Shown: positions 24,506 to 34,158 of the stretch, in pieces | Numbering within the stretch: the first letter of the stretch is position 1 | How the letters are laid out: every line of letters starts with the position of its first letter | Source: Gammaproteobacteria bacterium | GTDB lineage: Bacteria; Pseudomonadota; Gammaproteobacteria; Acidiferrobacterales; SPGG2 | Reading direction: 5' to 3' | DNA: 36,380 bases | Assembly (NCBI GenBank): GCA_029861845.1 | Contig: JAOTYM010000038.1 | Span: forward strand, 1 to 36,380 | The notes under the pieces: model-generated | What the model was told of the DNA's origin: nothing | Databases searched by the model: none | The model's input: only the letters and a program-made list of their open reading frames with translations | Program-made: the position numbers and the translations under genes

Positions 24506-25684
24506 TCATCCCACCTTATACGGATCCGCCGCGTCCCTGAGGCCGTCGCCCAAAAAATTAAAGGCGAGAACCACCACAATCACAGGGATGACGGGCAACA
24601 TAAGCCACGGATAAAGCGCGACTGCGTTGATGTTTTGTGCCTCGGTCAGCAACACGCCCCAGCTGGTAATCGGCGGACGCAGTCCCAGCCCCAGAAAACT
24701 GAGTGCCGTTTCCCCCAGAATCATGGCCGGGATAGATAACGTCGCCGAGGCAATGAGGTGACTCAGGAAATTCGGCAACAGATGACGACCGATGACCCGA
24801 GATGGACGCGCACCCATTAACACCGCAGCGGTGCAGAAGTCTTCCTCACGCAGGGCTAGCAGCTTAGACCGTACCGCCCGCGCAAGCCCGGTCCAGTCAA
24901 TCAAACCAAGGATCACGGTGATTCCGAGAAATACCGCGACCGGGCTCCAGGTCACGGGCAACGCCGCCGACAACGCCATCCACAGCGGCAGCGCCGGGAA
25001 AGAACGGATGATCTCGATCACTCGCTGTACAACGTTATCCACCCAACCCCCGTAATAACCCGCCAAGCCGCCAAGGGTGATGCCAAGCAGGAAGCTGATG
25101 GCAACCCCGACCAGGCCCACCGTCAGCGATATGCGCGCGCCATAGATAATCCTCGAGAGTGTATCCCGACCCAATCGGTCAGTGCCCAGGAGAAACAGCG
25201 TTCCCTTCGGCGCCGAACAGACTAAATGGAAGTTTGCTTGCATCAGACCCCAAAACTTGTACTCATCGCCATGACAGAAGAATCGCAGACGCTGTACGGA
25301 CTTTGTATCCTCGGTGTACTCGCGCTTCAGATTCTCAATATTGAGTCGGTAATTGAACCCGTAAACAAAAGGACCAACGAATCGCCCCTCATGAAACAAG
25401 TGGATCTTCTGTGGCGGGGCATAGATGAAATCGGTGTGGCGCGTGTGTAGGTTATAAGGAGCGAGGATCTCGCTGACCAAAATGGATAGATACAGCACTA
25501 ATAAGATAGCGCCGGCTACCACCGCGAGCCGATGCCGCTTGAGGCGCCACCACATCATGCGCCTCTGCGATGCCATGTGATAACGCTCCTGTTCGGTGGT
25601 TAGCTCCTCGATGGTGTACGGATCGAAAGGTGCCGTCGACACAAAATGTTCCGTCACAGCGCCGTCGCGCAGATGCTTGCTCAC
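24506..25684 (-). CDS. Peptide-type ABC transporter permease (OppC/YejE-like)
   Basis: A 392-residue inner-membrane permease. The N-terminal cytoplasmic stretch (about 50 residues) leads to one helix (LAVVAGAILLVLYLSILVS), then a large periplasmic insert of roughly 100 residues with two Cys. LGTDRLGRDTLSRIIYGARIS follows, with five further helices and the EAA-type loop AVLMGARPSRVIGRHLLPN. It is longer than OppC (about 300); similar inserts occur in YejE-type permeases. It starts with GTG overlapping the oppB-like stop by four bases (GTGA), so the two are translationally coupled. It works with the OppB-like permease and fused ATPase. Confidence 0.9.
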   Translation of the reverse strand: MSKHLRDGAVTEHFVSTAPFDPYTIEELTTEQERYHMASQRRMMWWRLKRHRLAVVAGAILLVLYLSILVSEILAPYNLHTRHTDFIYAPPQKIHLFHEGRFVGPFVYGFNYRLNIENLKREYTEDTKSVQRLRFFCHGDEYKFWGLMQANFHLVCSAPKGTLFLLGTDRLGRDTLSRIIYGARISLTVGLVGVAISFLLGITLGGLAGYYGGWVDNVVQRVIEIIRSFPALPLWMALSAALPVTWSPVAVFLGITVILGLIDWTGLARAVRSKLLALREEDFCTAAVLMGARPSRVIGRHLLPNFLSHLIASATLSIPAMILGETALSFLGLGLRPPITSWGVLLTEAQNINAVALYPWLMLPVIPVIVVVLAFNFLGDGLRDAADPYKVG

Positions 25685-26679
25685 CGACGTAACCCCCCGT
25701 GCAGGCGGATCCGTGGATCGAGTGCCGCCAATGCCAGGTCGGATAAGAACATGCCGGCGACGGTTAACACGGAGAGGAACATGAGAAACGAACCGGCGAG
25801 ATACATATCCTGACTTTGCAGAGCAGCCAGCAGCATCGGTCCTGTGGTAGGAAGCGACAGGACAATAGACACGATAGCCGCCCCCGACACGACCTCGGGC
25901 AGCAAGCTGCCGATGTCGGCGATGAAGGGATTAAGCGCCATGCGCAACGGATATTTCATCAGCAGTCTGAATGGCGGGAGCCCTTTGGCACGCCCTGTTA
26001 TCACGTACTGCTTGTGCAATTCATCGAGCAGGTTCGCGCGCAAGCGCCGGATCATACCGGCGGTACCTGAGGTCCCGATGACCACCACCGGTATCCACAG
26101 GTGTTCAAGCACGGACAAGAACTTGCCCCAACTCATCGGCTGGTCAACGTAGACCGGGTCCATCAGGCCACCGACTGATGTGCCGAAGACCACATTGGCG
26201 ACATAAAGCAATACCAGCGCCAGCAGAAAGTTGGGAGTGGCAAGACCCAGAAAACCCAGGAATGTGAGCCCGTGATCGCCCCAGCTGTATTGATGCGTCG
26301 CCGAGTAGACGCCGATGGGAAACGCGACAATCCAGGTAAACAGAATCGTGGAAAAAGAGAGCAGAAACGATAAAAACAACCGATCGCCTACCACCGCGGA
26401 AACGGGGATGCGGTATTCGAAGGAATAGCCGAAGTCACCCTGCAGCATGCCGGTAAGCCATGAGAAATATTGCACGATAAAGGGCTTATCGAGGCTGTAC
26501 TGTTGACGTAGAAAGTCGATTTTCTCTTTGCTGACTTTCTCTCCCTGGCTTTCGAGTTCGGCGATATAGCTAGTGAGATAATCGCCCTCCGGTAGCTGGA
26601 TAATCCCAAAAACCAAAATGCTGATCACCAACAGGGTGGGAATCACCACAAGCAATCGACGAACAAGAAAACTAAACAT
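25681..26679 (-). CDS. Peptide-type ABC transporter permease (OppB-like)
   Basis: A 332-residue inner-membrane permease. It begins MFSFLVRRLLVVIPTLLVISILVF, the classic OppB/DppB first helix, followed by a periplasmic stretch with QQYSLDKPFIVQYFSWLTGMLQGDFGYS. Later helices include the LGLATPNFLLALVLLYV segment. The EAA loop is ITGRAKGLPPFRLLMKYPLRMALNP, which contacts the ATPase. ATG at 26679 lacks a strong Shine-Dalgarno, and the gene is 117 bases downstream of the fused ATPase gene. It probably forms the heterodimeric channel with the permease at 24506. Confidence 0.92.
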   Translation of the reverse strand: MFSFLVRRLLVVIPTLLVISILVFGIIQLPEGDYLTSYIAELESQGEKVSKEKIDFLRQQYSLDKPFIVQYFSWLTGMLQGDFGYSFEYRIPVSAVVGDRLFLSFLLSFSTILFTWIVAFPIGVYSATHQYSWGDHGLTFLGFLGLATPNFLLALVLLYVANVVFGTSVGGLMDPVYVDQPMSWGKFLSVLEHLWIPVVVIGTSGTAGMIRRLRANLLDELHKQYVITGRAKGLPPFRLLMKYPLRMALNPFIADIGSLLPEVVSGAAIVSIVLSLPTTGPMLLAALQSQDMYLAGSFLMFLSVLTVAGMFLSDLALAALDPRIRLHGGLRR

Positions 26680-26796
26680 TGTGTTTCACCGGCCTGATTT
26701 CGCCGACGCCTGACGGCTGGTTGTTAAATGAGGCATTCGCGATCTCCGAAGTTGGTGTCTAACACTGTCGGGGGCCAACCTGTCAATTCGTGAATA

Positions 26797-28701
26797 TCAA
26801 GCGTGCGCCTGTGCCACCAACGATCTGTGCGCGCGCACAAAATGGCCCCTACCCAAGTCCAAAAAGTCTGGTCGTTCGGCCCCGTTAGCACCAAAGGGAT
26901 CGGGCCATGCCGCCGGGTCAGATACCCTACCCTCCATCAAAGCACTGAAATCAAGCCTCTGGTTGGGGTCGGTGCGGGGCACGGCCGCAAGCAGTGCCTT
27001 GGTGTACGGGTGTATCGGATTGTCGAACAGCGTCTCACGAGGTGCGATTTCCACCAGCTGGCCGGCACACATTACTGCGATACGCTCCGCCATATAATCC
27101 ACTACCGCCAGGTTGTGTGATATGAACAGATAGGTTAGCCCGAGCTCCGACTGCAGATCCTTCAGCAGGTTGAGAATCTGCGCTTGTACGGAGACATCGA
27201 GCGCCGATACCGGTTCATCGCAGATCAGCAGATCAGGGTTGAGCGCCAGCGCGCGAGCGATGCCAATGCGCTGACGCTGTCCACCCGAGAAACTGTGGGG
27301 ATATCTAGACAAGAAACGCGGATCCAGACCAACGTGTTGCATCAGTTCCTTGACGATCTCCGCGCGCTGATCTCGATCGCCGATCCCGTGAATGACCAGA
27401 GGCTCGCTGATGATGTGATAAATCGTCATGCGTGGGTTCAATGAGCCGAACGGATCTTGAAATATGAACTGAACTCGGCGACGAAACGCGATCAAATCCT
27501 TATCATTAAGCGCCAGTAGCGATCGCTGAACTCCGCGGTCATTGTAATGCACCTCGCCCGCGTCCGGATCTATCGCGCGCATGATGATCTTACTCAGGGT
27601 GGTCTTGCCACAACCGCTTTCACCAACCAGGCCAAGGCACTCGCCGCGTTCGATGTCGAAGCTGACGTCGTCGAGTGCCTGCACCACAGACGCATCTTTA
27701 ACCCCAAGAAATGAGCCCTTACGGATCCCGAAACGCTTGCTTACGTGTTGCACCCGCAACAGCGGCCCATTGCCGTCGGCGTCCGCCGGCCATGCAGCAC
27801 GCTTGGCGAGGTAACCACCGGTAGCGTGATCGGAATCCCGAATCGGGGTCAGGCGCTCACCGTCTGTCATCCCCATCCGAGGCACGGCAAGCATGAGCGC
27901 TTTCAAATAAGGATGTTGTGGGTCGGAGAAAATGTCGTTCAAACTCCCGCGTTCCATGACCTTGCCATGGTAGATAACGATAACGTCTTCGGCCATGTTC
28001 GCGACCACACCAAGATCATGGGTGATAAGCAATACCGTCATGCCGAGTTGACCTTGCAGATCCTTGACGAGCTTCAATATCTGCGCCTGTATCGTGACAT
28101 CCAATGCGGTGGTAGGTTCATCGGCAATCAGCAACGCCGGGCGACATACGAGCGCCATTGAAATCATCGCCCGTTGCCGCAAACCTCCTGACAACTCGAA
28201 AGGATAGGTGTCTAACGCCCGACGTGGATCTGGGAATCCGACCATGTCGAGCATTTCCTGCGCGAGCTCCCGCGCCTTTACCTTGCTCACGTCACGATGC
28301 AACCGAACCGTCTCCACCACCTGATCGCCGACCGTGTGCAATGGTGAAAGTGAAGTCATCGGTTCCTGAAAGATGATGGAGATGCGCCCACCGCGAATGG
28401 CCCGCATGCGCGAGTCATCAGGATCTAATTTTGCGATGTCCAACGGAGTGTGGTCGCTAGTTGCTTGCGGCTCGGGGTCGTAGAACAGAATTTCACCCCC
28501 GTTGATATGCCCTACCTTTGGCAGTATGCCCATGATTGCTTGGGCTATCACCGACTTTCCCGAACCCGACTCGCCGACCAATGCAGTGGTGGATCCTTGA
28601 CGAATAGTAAAAGAAACACCATCCACCGCGCGCACGATCCCCTGTTTGTGTAATGCAAACTCGACCTTGAGATCACGCACTGCGAGCAGAGGATCAGCCA
28701 T
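26797..28701 (-). CDS. Fused double ATP-binding subunit of a peptide-type ABC transporter (OppD-OppF fusion, YejF-like)
   Basis: 634 residues with two complete nucleotide-binding domains. Domain 1: Walker A GESGSGKS (43-50), signature LSGGLRQR, Walker B LLIADEPTTALDV. Domain 2 (from about residue 320): GESGCGKT, FSGGQRQR, LLICDEPVSALDV. Each ends in the OppD/F type HPYxKAL segment. It powers the two downstream permeases, and one polypeptide replaces the usual two ATPases, as in YejF and GsiA. The start at 28701 follows GGAG by 7 bases and overlaps the end of the upstream membrane-protein gene by 8 bases, so it belongs to the same train as the glycosyltransferases. Confidence 0.94.
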   Translation of the reverse strand: MADPLLAVRDLKVEFALHKQGIVRAVDGVSFTIRQGSTTALVGESGSGKSVIAQAIMGILPKVGHINGGEILFYDPEPQATSDHTPLDIAKLDPDDSRMRAIRGGRISIIFQEPMTSLSPLHTVGDQVVETVRLHRDVSKVKARELAQEMLDMVGFPDPRRALDTYPFELSGGLRQRAMISMALVCRPALLIADEPTTALDVTIQAQILKLVKDLQGQLGMTVLLITHDLGVVANMAEDVIVIYHGKVMERGSLNDIFSDPQHPYLKALMLAVPRMGMTDGERLTPIRDSDHATGGYLAKRAAWPADADGNGPLLRVQHVSKRFGIRKGSFLGVKDASVVQALDDVSFDIERGECLGLVGESGCGKTTLSKIIMRAIDPDAGEVHYNDRGVQRSLLALNDKDLIAFRRRVQFIFQDPFGSLNPRMTIYHIISEPLVIHGIGDRDQRAEIVKELMQHVGLDPRFLSRYPHSFSGGQRQRIGIARALALNPDLLICDEPVSALDVSVQAQILNLLKDLQSELGLTYLFISHNLAVVDYMAERIAVMCAGQLVEIAPRETLFDNPIHPYTKALLAAVPRTDPNQRLDFSALMEGRVSDPAAWPDPFGANGAERPDFLDLGRGHFVRAHRSLVAQAHA

Positions 28702-29203
28702 CAGAATGCTCCGTCGGTGCCTTGGTCGTGCCATCTACGTCGATGCCGAGGGCCGCGAGATTAGCCGCCGTTGTCTGGCTTAGGAACAAGTCATTGGCAT
28801 GGGCGCTGGTCACGGCATAGCGTGCAATCTCCTGGAACCCGTCGAGTCGGGAGTCGATTCGCAGTCGCTTGCTTCCACTCCTAAGTGTCATTTGCATCCA
28901 ACCGGTGGTTGATTCCTTGCTCGTGGAGTAATACTCCAGCTTCACTTCCCTGAGATCTCGCCAATACAAACAAGCCCCGTCAGGCTCGGTGGAAATCTGA
29001 TCTTCGTTAACGTTTACGCGCCGACGGTGACAGAGGGCAGTATGCACGCCGTAACCGATGAACAGCGCCGCCAACAATAGCAGGATTGCAAACGGCAGCG
29101 GCGACAGCGACAACAGCAGCAACGGCATACCGGTAAGCAGCAACCCGGCCGCGGCCCGGATATAGTCGCCAGCGAGACGTTTGAGCGGGTAGCTATAGGT
29201 CAT
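28694..29203 (-). CDS. Small membrane protein of unknown function
   Basis: 169 residues. Two adjacent hydrophobic helices at about 14-53 (AAGLLLTGMPLLLLSLS, then a long Leu/Ala stretch) are followed by a soluble C-terminal domain with regularly spaced strands (VNVNEDQIST, LREVKLEYYS, GWMQMTLRSGSKRLRIDS). That resembles the bacterial-PH-like architecture of two helices plus a small beta domain, but I cannot name the family. It starts at ATG 29203 in an ATGA overlap with the deacetylase stop and overlaps the ATPase start, so it is tightly coupled on both sides. Confidence 0.75.
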   Translation of the reverse strand: MTYSYPLKRLAGDYIRAAAGLLLTGMPLLLLSLSPLPFAILLLLAALFIGYGVHTALCHRRRVNVNEDQISTEPDGACLYWRDLREVKLEYYSTSKESTTGWMQMTLRSGSKRLRIDSRLDGFQEIARYAVTSAHANDLFLSQTTAANLAALGIDVDGTTKAPTEHSDG

Positions 29204-29973
29204 GCCGCCCACATCGCCTCGCGCGCATCGACCCAACGTACGGCGGGATGTTCGCGTATACGGCCAAGAAATGCCTCCAGGAACCGCCAGCAATCAACAT
29301 CATGCCGGAGGTGATGGGTAAGAAGGCCGGTCGGTTCATTCGCATCTAGTCGCGCACTGCGCCGGCCTTGTAGGTGCGCCACTATCTCAGCCAATGCCTT
29401 TGCCCACCCTACGAAACCCCGCGCCCCGCGCCAGTCGATTAGATCCACGTGACAGTTCACTTGGCGCAGCCCCGGCACCGCCTCCGCCCGTTCCCGAGCG
29501 CGAAACGTCGACAGGCCAGTTAGACCGACCCGAGGTAACTCAGCAAGCCAACTGTGATCGATGCGGTTCCAGGGCGGAACCAAGATCGGCAAAACCTGTT
29601 GCGGGAACAAACGGCCTATTCGCTCACGGCCACAGACAAGTTCGTCGATAATACGGTGGCGGGGACGATGCATGTCGAACTCGGTCGCCTTTACGCCTGC
29701 CGGTGCGTGGTTGCGATGAGCGTAGCCATGTTGCAATACGCTCACCTGGTGGTAGCTGCCAAGACAAGCTGCGAGCTCGGCGCGGGCACGCGATGGAATT
29801 ACCGCCAATGCCATTGGCAACTCGAATTCTGCGCTGATAGTTAATAGGCGGTTAAGCGCAGGTGTATAACGAACCGCATCATCATCGCGCCACCAAAAGG
29901 TCGCGACGGTGCGAAGCTCGGCCCAGTGCTCTAATTCACGGTCCAGCGGCGCCCAGTTCACGTTCGGTGACAT
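29200..29973 (-). CDS. Polysaccharide deacetylase-like (NodB-fold) protein
   Basis: 257 residues, no signal peptide. It shows a NodB-type motif 1 as WWRDDD (27-32), motif 2 as HGYAHRNH with His82-x3-His86, then VPPWNRI and a late THHLRHD. This metal-dependent fold removes acetyl groups from sugars (carbohydrate esterase 4 relatives). Being cytoplasmic and set among glycosyltransferases, it more likely acts on a glycolipid or sugar intermediate than on a mature polymer. The exact reaction is not readable. It starts 12 bases after the previous gene with GAGG at its stop, and its own stop overlaps the next ATG. Confidence 0.8.
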   Translation of the reverse strand: MSPNVNWAPLDRELEHWAELRTVATFWWRDDDAVRYTPALNRLLTISAEFELPMALAVIPSRARAELAACLGSYHQVSVLQHGYAHRNHAPAGVKATEFDMHRPRHRIIDELVCGRERIGRLFPQQVLPILVPPWNRIDHSWLAELPRVGLTGLSTFRARERAEAVPGLRQVNCHVDLIDWRGARGFVGWAKALAEIVAHLQGRRSARLDANEPTGLLTHHLRHDVDCWRFLEAFLGRIREHPAVRWVDAREAMWAA

Positions 29974-29985
29974 GCCGAATCATCC

Positions 29986-31152
29986 TCAAACCGAAACCGC
30001 ATTGCGCCGCTGCACGACATGTTCGGCGATTAAGCGTGCTGTCGTCGATGCGCCATTCAGGTCGATCGCCGGCCGCGTCGGGCGTGGACGATTGACGGCT
30101 ACGTTTACCGCCCGCGCGAGCCGCGACGGCGTAAGCGTGTGGCTGTCCACCAACTCGATTAAACCGCGATCAGCCAACAGGCGCGCGCGCAGTGTCTGTT
30201 CGCTTTCGTGCTCGTCGGCGTAGGGAACCACCACGGCGCAGACACCGGCGTCGAGTACCTCCAGAACCGTATTGTATCCCGCCTGCGAGATAGAGAGTGC
30301 ACAGCATCTGACAAGCGCAGCGAAATCGGCTCGGTTGCGTTCGATGGTTATACCGTCAGGCGCCTGTGCTCTTAAGGACGCAAACTTCGTTGCCGGAAGA
30401 TTGTGCCCAGCTAGGATGCGCCAAGGCACGCGCGCCAAAGTGGATAGAGCACGTGCCTTCATAGCGACGCGTAGCAAATGTTCACCGACGATGCCGCCCC
30501 CGGCCGACACGATCACTTCCCCGGTGGCAGCCGCTGTCGGTTCACTATTGCCCCTTGGTCGCATGACGTAACCGGTATAGCAAAGCTTTGGGCTAATGCA
30601 ATCGGTGAGCGGAAATGTTGCATGAAACGGCACGATAGCCGCATCGCTGTGGACCAGTACTAGATCGAAGTAGCGATTCACCAGTTCGACAATTTCTTCG
30701 TTCCTGCCGCGCTTGGGGCGATTCTCCAGGATGTCACGAACCGAGCAAACGATATGCGGCCGATGGCACGACCCAAGGGCAGCGTCAAGTAGGGGGAGTA
30801 ATTCGAAGCGCAGCAAACGCCTCCCGAACGGAAACGTTTCGATGAGCAAGACGTCAGGCTGGCAGCGGCGAAATGTTTCCAGCAATGCGGACCGGCGTGC
30901 CGCCATCCAATTTTCGTCGACCGGCCGGCCGCGCTCGTCGACCAGCGTTTCATAGCGCAGATCGGCCGATCGGGCCGGTGGTAACTGCACAAATCTTGCA
31001 GAACCAATGTCGAGGTCCGGTACCGGAAATCCGCCGGAGACATAGGTGACCTCCATCCTGCGTTGGCACATCGCTTGACTGATGGCAGCGACACGCCACT
31101 GATGCCCGGTCCCCACCAGGTGTTGGACGTAACACATGATTTTTGGGTTCAT
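29986..31152 (-). CDS. GT-B glycosyltransferase (COG4671-like)
   Basis: 388 residues. The N-terminus MCYVQHLVGTGHQWR has the Gly-rich loop plus His of the MurG/MGT-like fold. The C-terminal half has SAGGGIVGEHLL and SQAGYNTVLEVLDAGVCAVVVPYADEHESEQ, a nucleotide-sugar site like GT28 C-domains. It resembles the protein at 34148-35362 in order of motifs, suggesting an old duplication. It likely transfers a sugar from a nucleotide donor to a lipid or small acceptor in the cytoplasm; donor and acceptor are unknown. The start overlaps the phosphatase stop (ATGA). Confidence 0.82.
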   Translation of the reverse strand: MNPKIMCYVQHLVGTGHQWRVAAISQAMCQRRMEVTYVSGGFPVPDLDIGSARFVQLPPARSADLRYETLVDERGRPVDENWMAARRSALLETFRRCQPDVLLIETFPFGRRLLRFELLPLLDAALGSCHRPHIVCSVRDILENRPKRGRNEEIVELVNRYFDLVLVHSDAAIVPFHATFPLTDCISPKLCYTGYVMRPRGNSEPTAAATGEVIVSAGGGIVGEHLLRVAMKARALSTLARVPWRILAGHNLPATKFASLRAQAPDGITIERNRADFAALVRCCALSISQAGYNTVLEVLDAGVCAVVVPYADEHESEQTLRARLLADRGLIELVDSHTLTPSRLARAVNVAVNRPRPTRPAIDLNGASTTARLIAEHVVQRRNAVSV

Positions 31153-31739
31153 GGGGTTACCAGCGCGATGTTAAGCCGTTCAATCCCTAAGCTTCCGTCG
31201 CCGTCGACTTGGAAAACATGGGCGCTCGCCCAGTTCAGGCGATGGGGCGATTTGCTGATCATGTCCCATCCCGTGGCCATCGACAAAGCGATCCGGATGA
31301 TCCCTTTATGGGTAACCGCCACCGTGGGTCGTCCGATCGCGGTCACCTCGCCGATCCAGTCCTCAAAACGCGCCCGTACCATTCTCATACTCTCGCCGCC
31401 GGGTGGGTGAAAATCGAGACCGCGCCCCTCACTATCGGCCATGCCTAACCCATCTGCCGCGTGCCGTTCGGTCTCGGTGTAGCCCTCCCATTGACCCCAG
31501 TTCATTTCCATCAGACGTGGCTCCGGCCGCGCGTTGCCCCGGTTCAGGAGGCGGGCTGTCTCCATGGCGCGTGCGAGCGGGCTCGCCACCCAATCATAAC
31601 TTTGAAACTCCTCCGGCACGAACCAACGCGCTACATCGGCGCGACCGACCTCGCTCAGGGACACGTCGGTGTGACCCTGAATCCGCCGCTTTGCGTTCCA
31701 TGCTGTCGGTCCATGGCGGATCAACACGATTGGGGTCAC
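31149..31739 (-). CDS. Histidine-phosphatase superfamily protein
   Basis: 196 residues, cytoplasmic. RHG at 8-10 carries phospho-acceptor His9; WGQWEG gives the acid/base region, and the second catalytic His lies in VTHKG. The branch-1 family includes phosphoglycerate mutases, alpha-ribazole phosphatase and sugar-phosphate phosphatases. Set between glycosyltransferase genes, a role in dephosphorylating a sugar or glycolipid intermediate is plausible but unproven. It starts with GTG overlapping the upstream stop (GTGA), and its stop overlaps the next ATG, so it is translationally coupled on both sides. Confidence 0.85.
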   Translation of the reverse strand: MTPIVLIRHGPTAWNAKRRIQGHTDVSLSEVGRADVARWFVPEEFQSYDWVASPLARAMETARLLNRGNARPEPRLMEMNWGQWEGYTETERHAADGLGMADSEGRGLDFHPPGGESMRMVRARFEDWIGEVTAIGRPTVAVTHKGIIRIALSMATGWDMISKSPHRLNWASAHVFQVDGDGSLGIERLNIALVTP

Positions 31740-32887
31740 GGCAGCGCTCCTTGTCGCACGTGCTCGAGAACCCCGTTGAGTTTCGCCACCGCGGTAGCGA
31801 TGTCGTGCTCACACATGGCAAGCGCTCTCGCGGCTGCCCGCATTTCGCGCAGCCGCAAGGGATTTTCAAGCAGTGACACCACGGCGTGGGCAAACGCCTG
31901 TGCATCGCCCGGCGACACCAGCAAGCCGCTGACCCGATGGCGGACGATGTCGGGTACGCCTCGGCTGTCCCCGGCCACCACAGCCAGACCCGCCGCCTGC
32001 GCTTCCAGTAAGGCCATACCCATCGGTTCGTCGACCGCCGGCCACACGAACAGGTCCGCGGCGGCGTAGAAATTCTTCAACATGTCGTGCGACTGTAGGC
32101 CCGCGAATACGATCTGATGATGGCTTATTCCCGCGAACGCCGCTTCCACCTGGGCACGGGCGGGCCCGTCACCGACTATCAGCAAGGTGACACGGTGATC
32201 AGTCATGAGCTTGAGGGCGCGGCCGAGCATCTGGTAGCAAGACAGTTTGTTTCCGTAGCGCATCATCGCTACCGTTAGCAGCAAGGGGCGCTTGGTGTCC
32301 AGACCAAACCGCCGCCGGAGTGCGACGCGCTCCCTTCCAAGGTGGTCTGGTGGCGGATACTCGCTGGTATCTAAGAAAGGCTTCAAGGGCACCAACCGAC
32401 GCGGGCAGTTCAGCAGCGGCAAAACACCGGGAATGTCGCTAGAGTTGAGCGCGACAATCGCGGCCGCCTGGGAGATTGCGGCGCCGGCCGCTTGGTGGCC
32501 GATCACCCATGACCCACCGGCCTGCTTGGGGGCGTAGGAGGCTTCTGCGATTACATAGGGTATGCCGAGACTGCGGCTCACGCGCGGCCCCAACCAGTCG
32601 GGCGCCTTATGGTAGAGGTGGTAGGTAAACCACGCTTCTGGCCAATGCTTGGCTGGTCGTGTGCGATAGCGGCGCAGCAGGCGCTCTGCGAGCCGGCCGC
32701 CGATATCTCGCAAGCGCTGCTGGCGGGCGCCGTCGCCCGCCCCCTCCCAGCTGCGGAAACGTGAAACCAGCTGCACCTCATGACCCGCATCATTGAGCAC
32801 ACGGAAGAATAAACGCGCAATCTTACGATCGCCAGAGGGTACGGGATCGGTGGGCGCCTTCATGGGTGCGTAGAAAGCGACCCTCAC
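31736..32887 (-). CDS. Glycosyltransferase family 4-like protein
   Basis: 383 residues, GT-B fold. N-terminal MRVAFYAPMKAPTDPVPSGDRKIARLF, middle TVAMMRYGNKLSCYQMLGRAL, and the donor-site motif E-x7-E in DEPMGMALLEAQAAGLAV are typical of retaining GT4 enzymes. Substrates are unknown. GTG start, four-base overlap with the upstream glycosyltransferase stop. Two GT4 enzymes, two MurG-like enzymes, a deacetylase and a phosphatase in one train imply stepwise assembly of a short oligosaccharide or glycolipid. Confidence 0.87.
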   Translation of the reverse strand: MRVAFYAPMKAPTDPVPSGDRKIARLFFRVLNDAGHEVQLVSRFRSWEGAGDGARQQRLRDIGGRLAERLLRRYRTRPAKHWPEAWFTYHLYHKAPDWLGPRVSRSLGIPYVIAEASYAPKQAGGSWVIGHQAAGAAISQAAAIVALNSSDIPGVLPLLNCPRRLVPLKPFLDTSEYPPPDHLGRERVALRRRFGLDTKRPLLLTVAMMRYGNKLSCYQMLGRALKLMTDHRVTLLIVGDGPARAQVEAAFAGISHHQIVFAGLQSHDMLKNFYAAADLFVWPAVDEPMGMALLEAQAAGLAVVAGDSRGVPDIVRHRVSGLLVSPGDAQAFAHAVVSLLENPLRLREMRAAARALAMCEHDIATAVAKLNGVLEHVRQGALP

Positions 32888-34158
32888 GCGTGCGTCTCCT
32901 GCAACGCCAGTCGAAAACTTGTCGCTAAACGATCGATCCCGGTGTCGAACGAGAAACGCTCCTTCACCCGCCGCTTGCCGGCCTCGCCAAGGCGCTCGCG
33001 CATTTCGGGATCGGCCATCAAGCGCGCAAGTGCGACACTAAGCGCCGTCGTATCTCTTGGTGTCGTCAATAAACCGGTGACACCGTCTTCGATCAGCTCC
33101 GGGATAGCGGAGACATCGGTGGACAGACAAGCCAAGCCCTGACTCTGTGCTTCCATTAATACGTTGGGCAATCCGTCGCGGTCCCCGTCCCGTGCGACAC
33201 GGCAGGCAAGCACGAACACGTCGGCGCTTGCATATTGCCGTAGCACTTCGTCGTGCGGCTGGGCGCCCAACCACGATAGCCTTTGCGCTATGCCGTGCGT
33301 CTGCGCCCGTGCCTTTAGACGAGCCAGCAACGGGCCATCGCCGATGTGCACAAATCGCCAGTTGAACGCAGGCGGCAACGCGGCCAGTGCATCGAGCAAG
33401 TCATCGTACCCCTTCTTCTCCACCGCGCGACCCACAGAAAGGATGACCACCGGCGGTCCCGACGCACTTCCATCCCGCCTCGGCCGCTTGCTCGTCGGCG
33501 CGGGAAAGCGTGCGAAATCGAGGCCATGGTAGAGCAGCTCGACGCGTTTCGGAGTGGTTAGCAGTTGCCGCAGGTGGTCAAAATTGAAGGCGGTGCAGGT
33601 GACAGCCCACTGACAATCGGTAAGCTTTTCGCGCTTCTCCCAGTCGGGAATGGTCCAGATATCCTTGGCATGCGCCGAACAACTCCAGGGCAGGCCCGTC
33701 AACCGGGCAGCGTAGCGTGTAACCGAGGCGGGTGTATGCAGAAAGTGTGCGTGCAGGTGGCCCACTTCCGACGGCAGTTCCCGGACCAGAACCAAGGCCT
33801 GACCGAACCGGCGCACGCGGTTTGGCGTCGGATCGCGAAAGAGGTCGTGCACCCACACTCGCCACGCCGCACCATAGCCGGGCCGGCGCCGCGCCGCGCG
33901 CCACGCATGCCACAACCGAATCGGCTCGCGGTATAGGTATTCGGGCAAATAAACCACCGGCGCCTTAATCTCCTGGTGAACCGGATGAGTGTAGCGCCCA
34001 GTAGGATGGCGCAAGGAAAAGAGCCGGATGTCCAGACCACGCGCTTCAAGCGCACGGATTTCCTGGGCGATGAAGGCCTCCGAGAGCCGCGGATAGCCTT
34101 TTAGAACAAAGGCGACGGCGCGGGGGCACGGACGAGGTTTACGCTCTTTAAGTTGCAA
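32884..34158 (-). CDS. Glycosyltransferase family 4-like protein
   Basis: About 424 residues. The recognisable protein begins AVAFVLKGYPRLSEAFIAQEI; HLHAHFLHTPASVTRYAARL and SCSAHAKDIW follow, then VGRAVEKKGYDDLLDAL and the donor site GDRDGLPNVLMEAQSQGLA (D-x7-E variant of E-x7-E). This pattern fits exopolysaccharide-type GT4 enzymes. The frame is open to 34323, but the extra residues overlap the upstream gene and look non-coding; I use TTG at 34158, which overlaps the upstream stop by 11 bases. The exact start is uncertain. Confidence 0.85.
   Translation of the reverse strand: MQLKERKPRPCPRAVAFVLKGYPRLSEAFIAQEIRALEARGLDIRLFSLRHPTGRYTHPVHQEIKAPVVYLPEYLYREPIRLWHAWRAARRRPGYGAAWRVWVHDLFRDPTPNRVRRFGQALVLVRELPSEVGHLHAHFLHTPASVTRYAARLTGLPWSCSAHAKDIWTIPDWEKREKLTDCQWAVTCTAFNFDHLRQLLTTPKRVELLYHGLDFARFPAPTSKRPRRDGSASGPPVVILSVGRAVEKKGYDDLLDALAALPPAFNWRFVHIGDGPLLARLKARAQTHGIAQRLSWLGAQPHDEVLRQYASADVFVLACRVARDGDRDGLPNVLMEAQSQGLACLSTDVSAIPELIEDGVTGLLTTPRDTTALSVALARLMADPEMRERLGEAGKRRVKERFSFDTGIDRLATSFRLALQETHA

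Noticed and set aside
24506-25684. The large periplasmic insert in the permease as a novel fusion domain
   Set aside because: Inserts between the first helix and the LGTDxxGRD segment are known in YejE-type permeases, so it is probably a normal subfamily trait.
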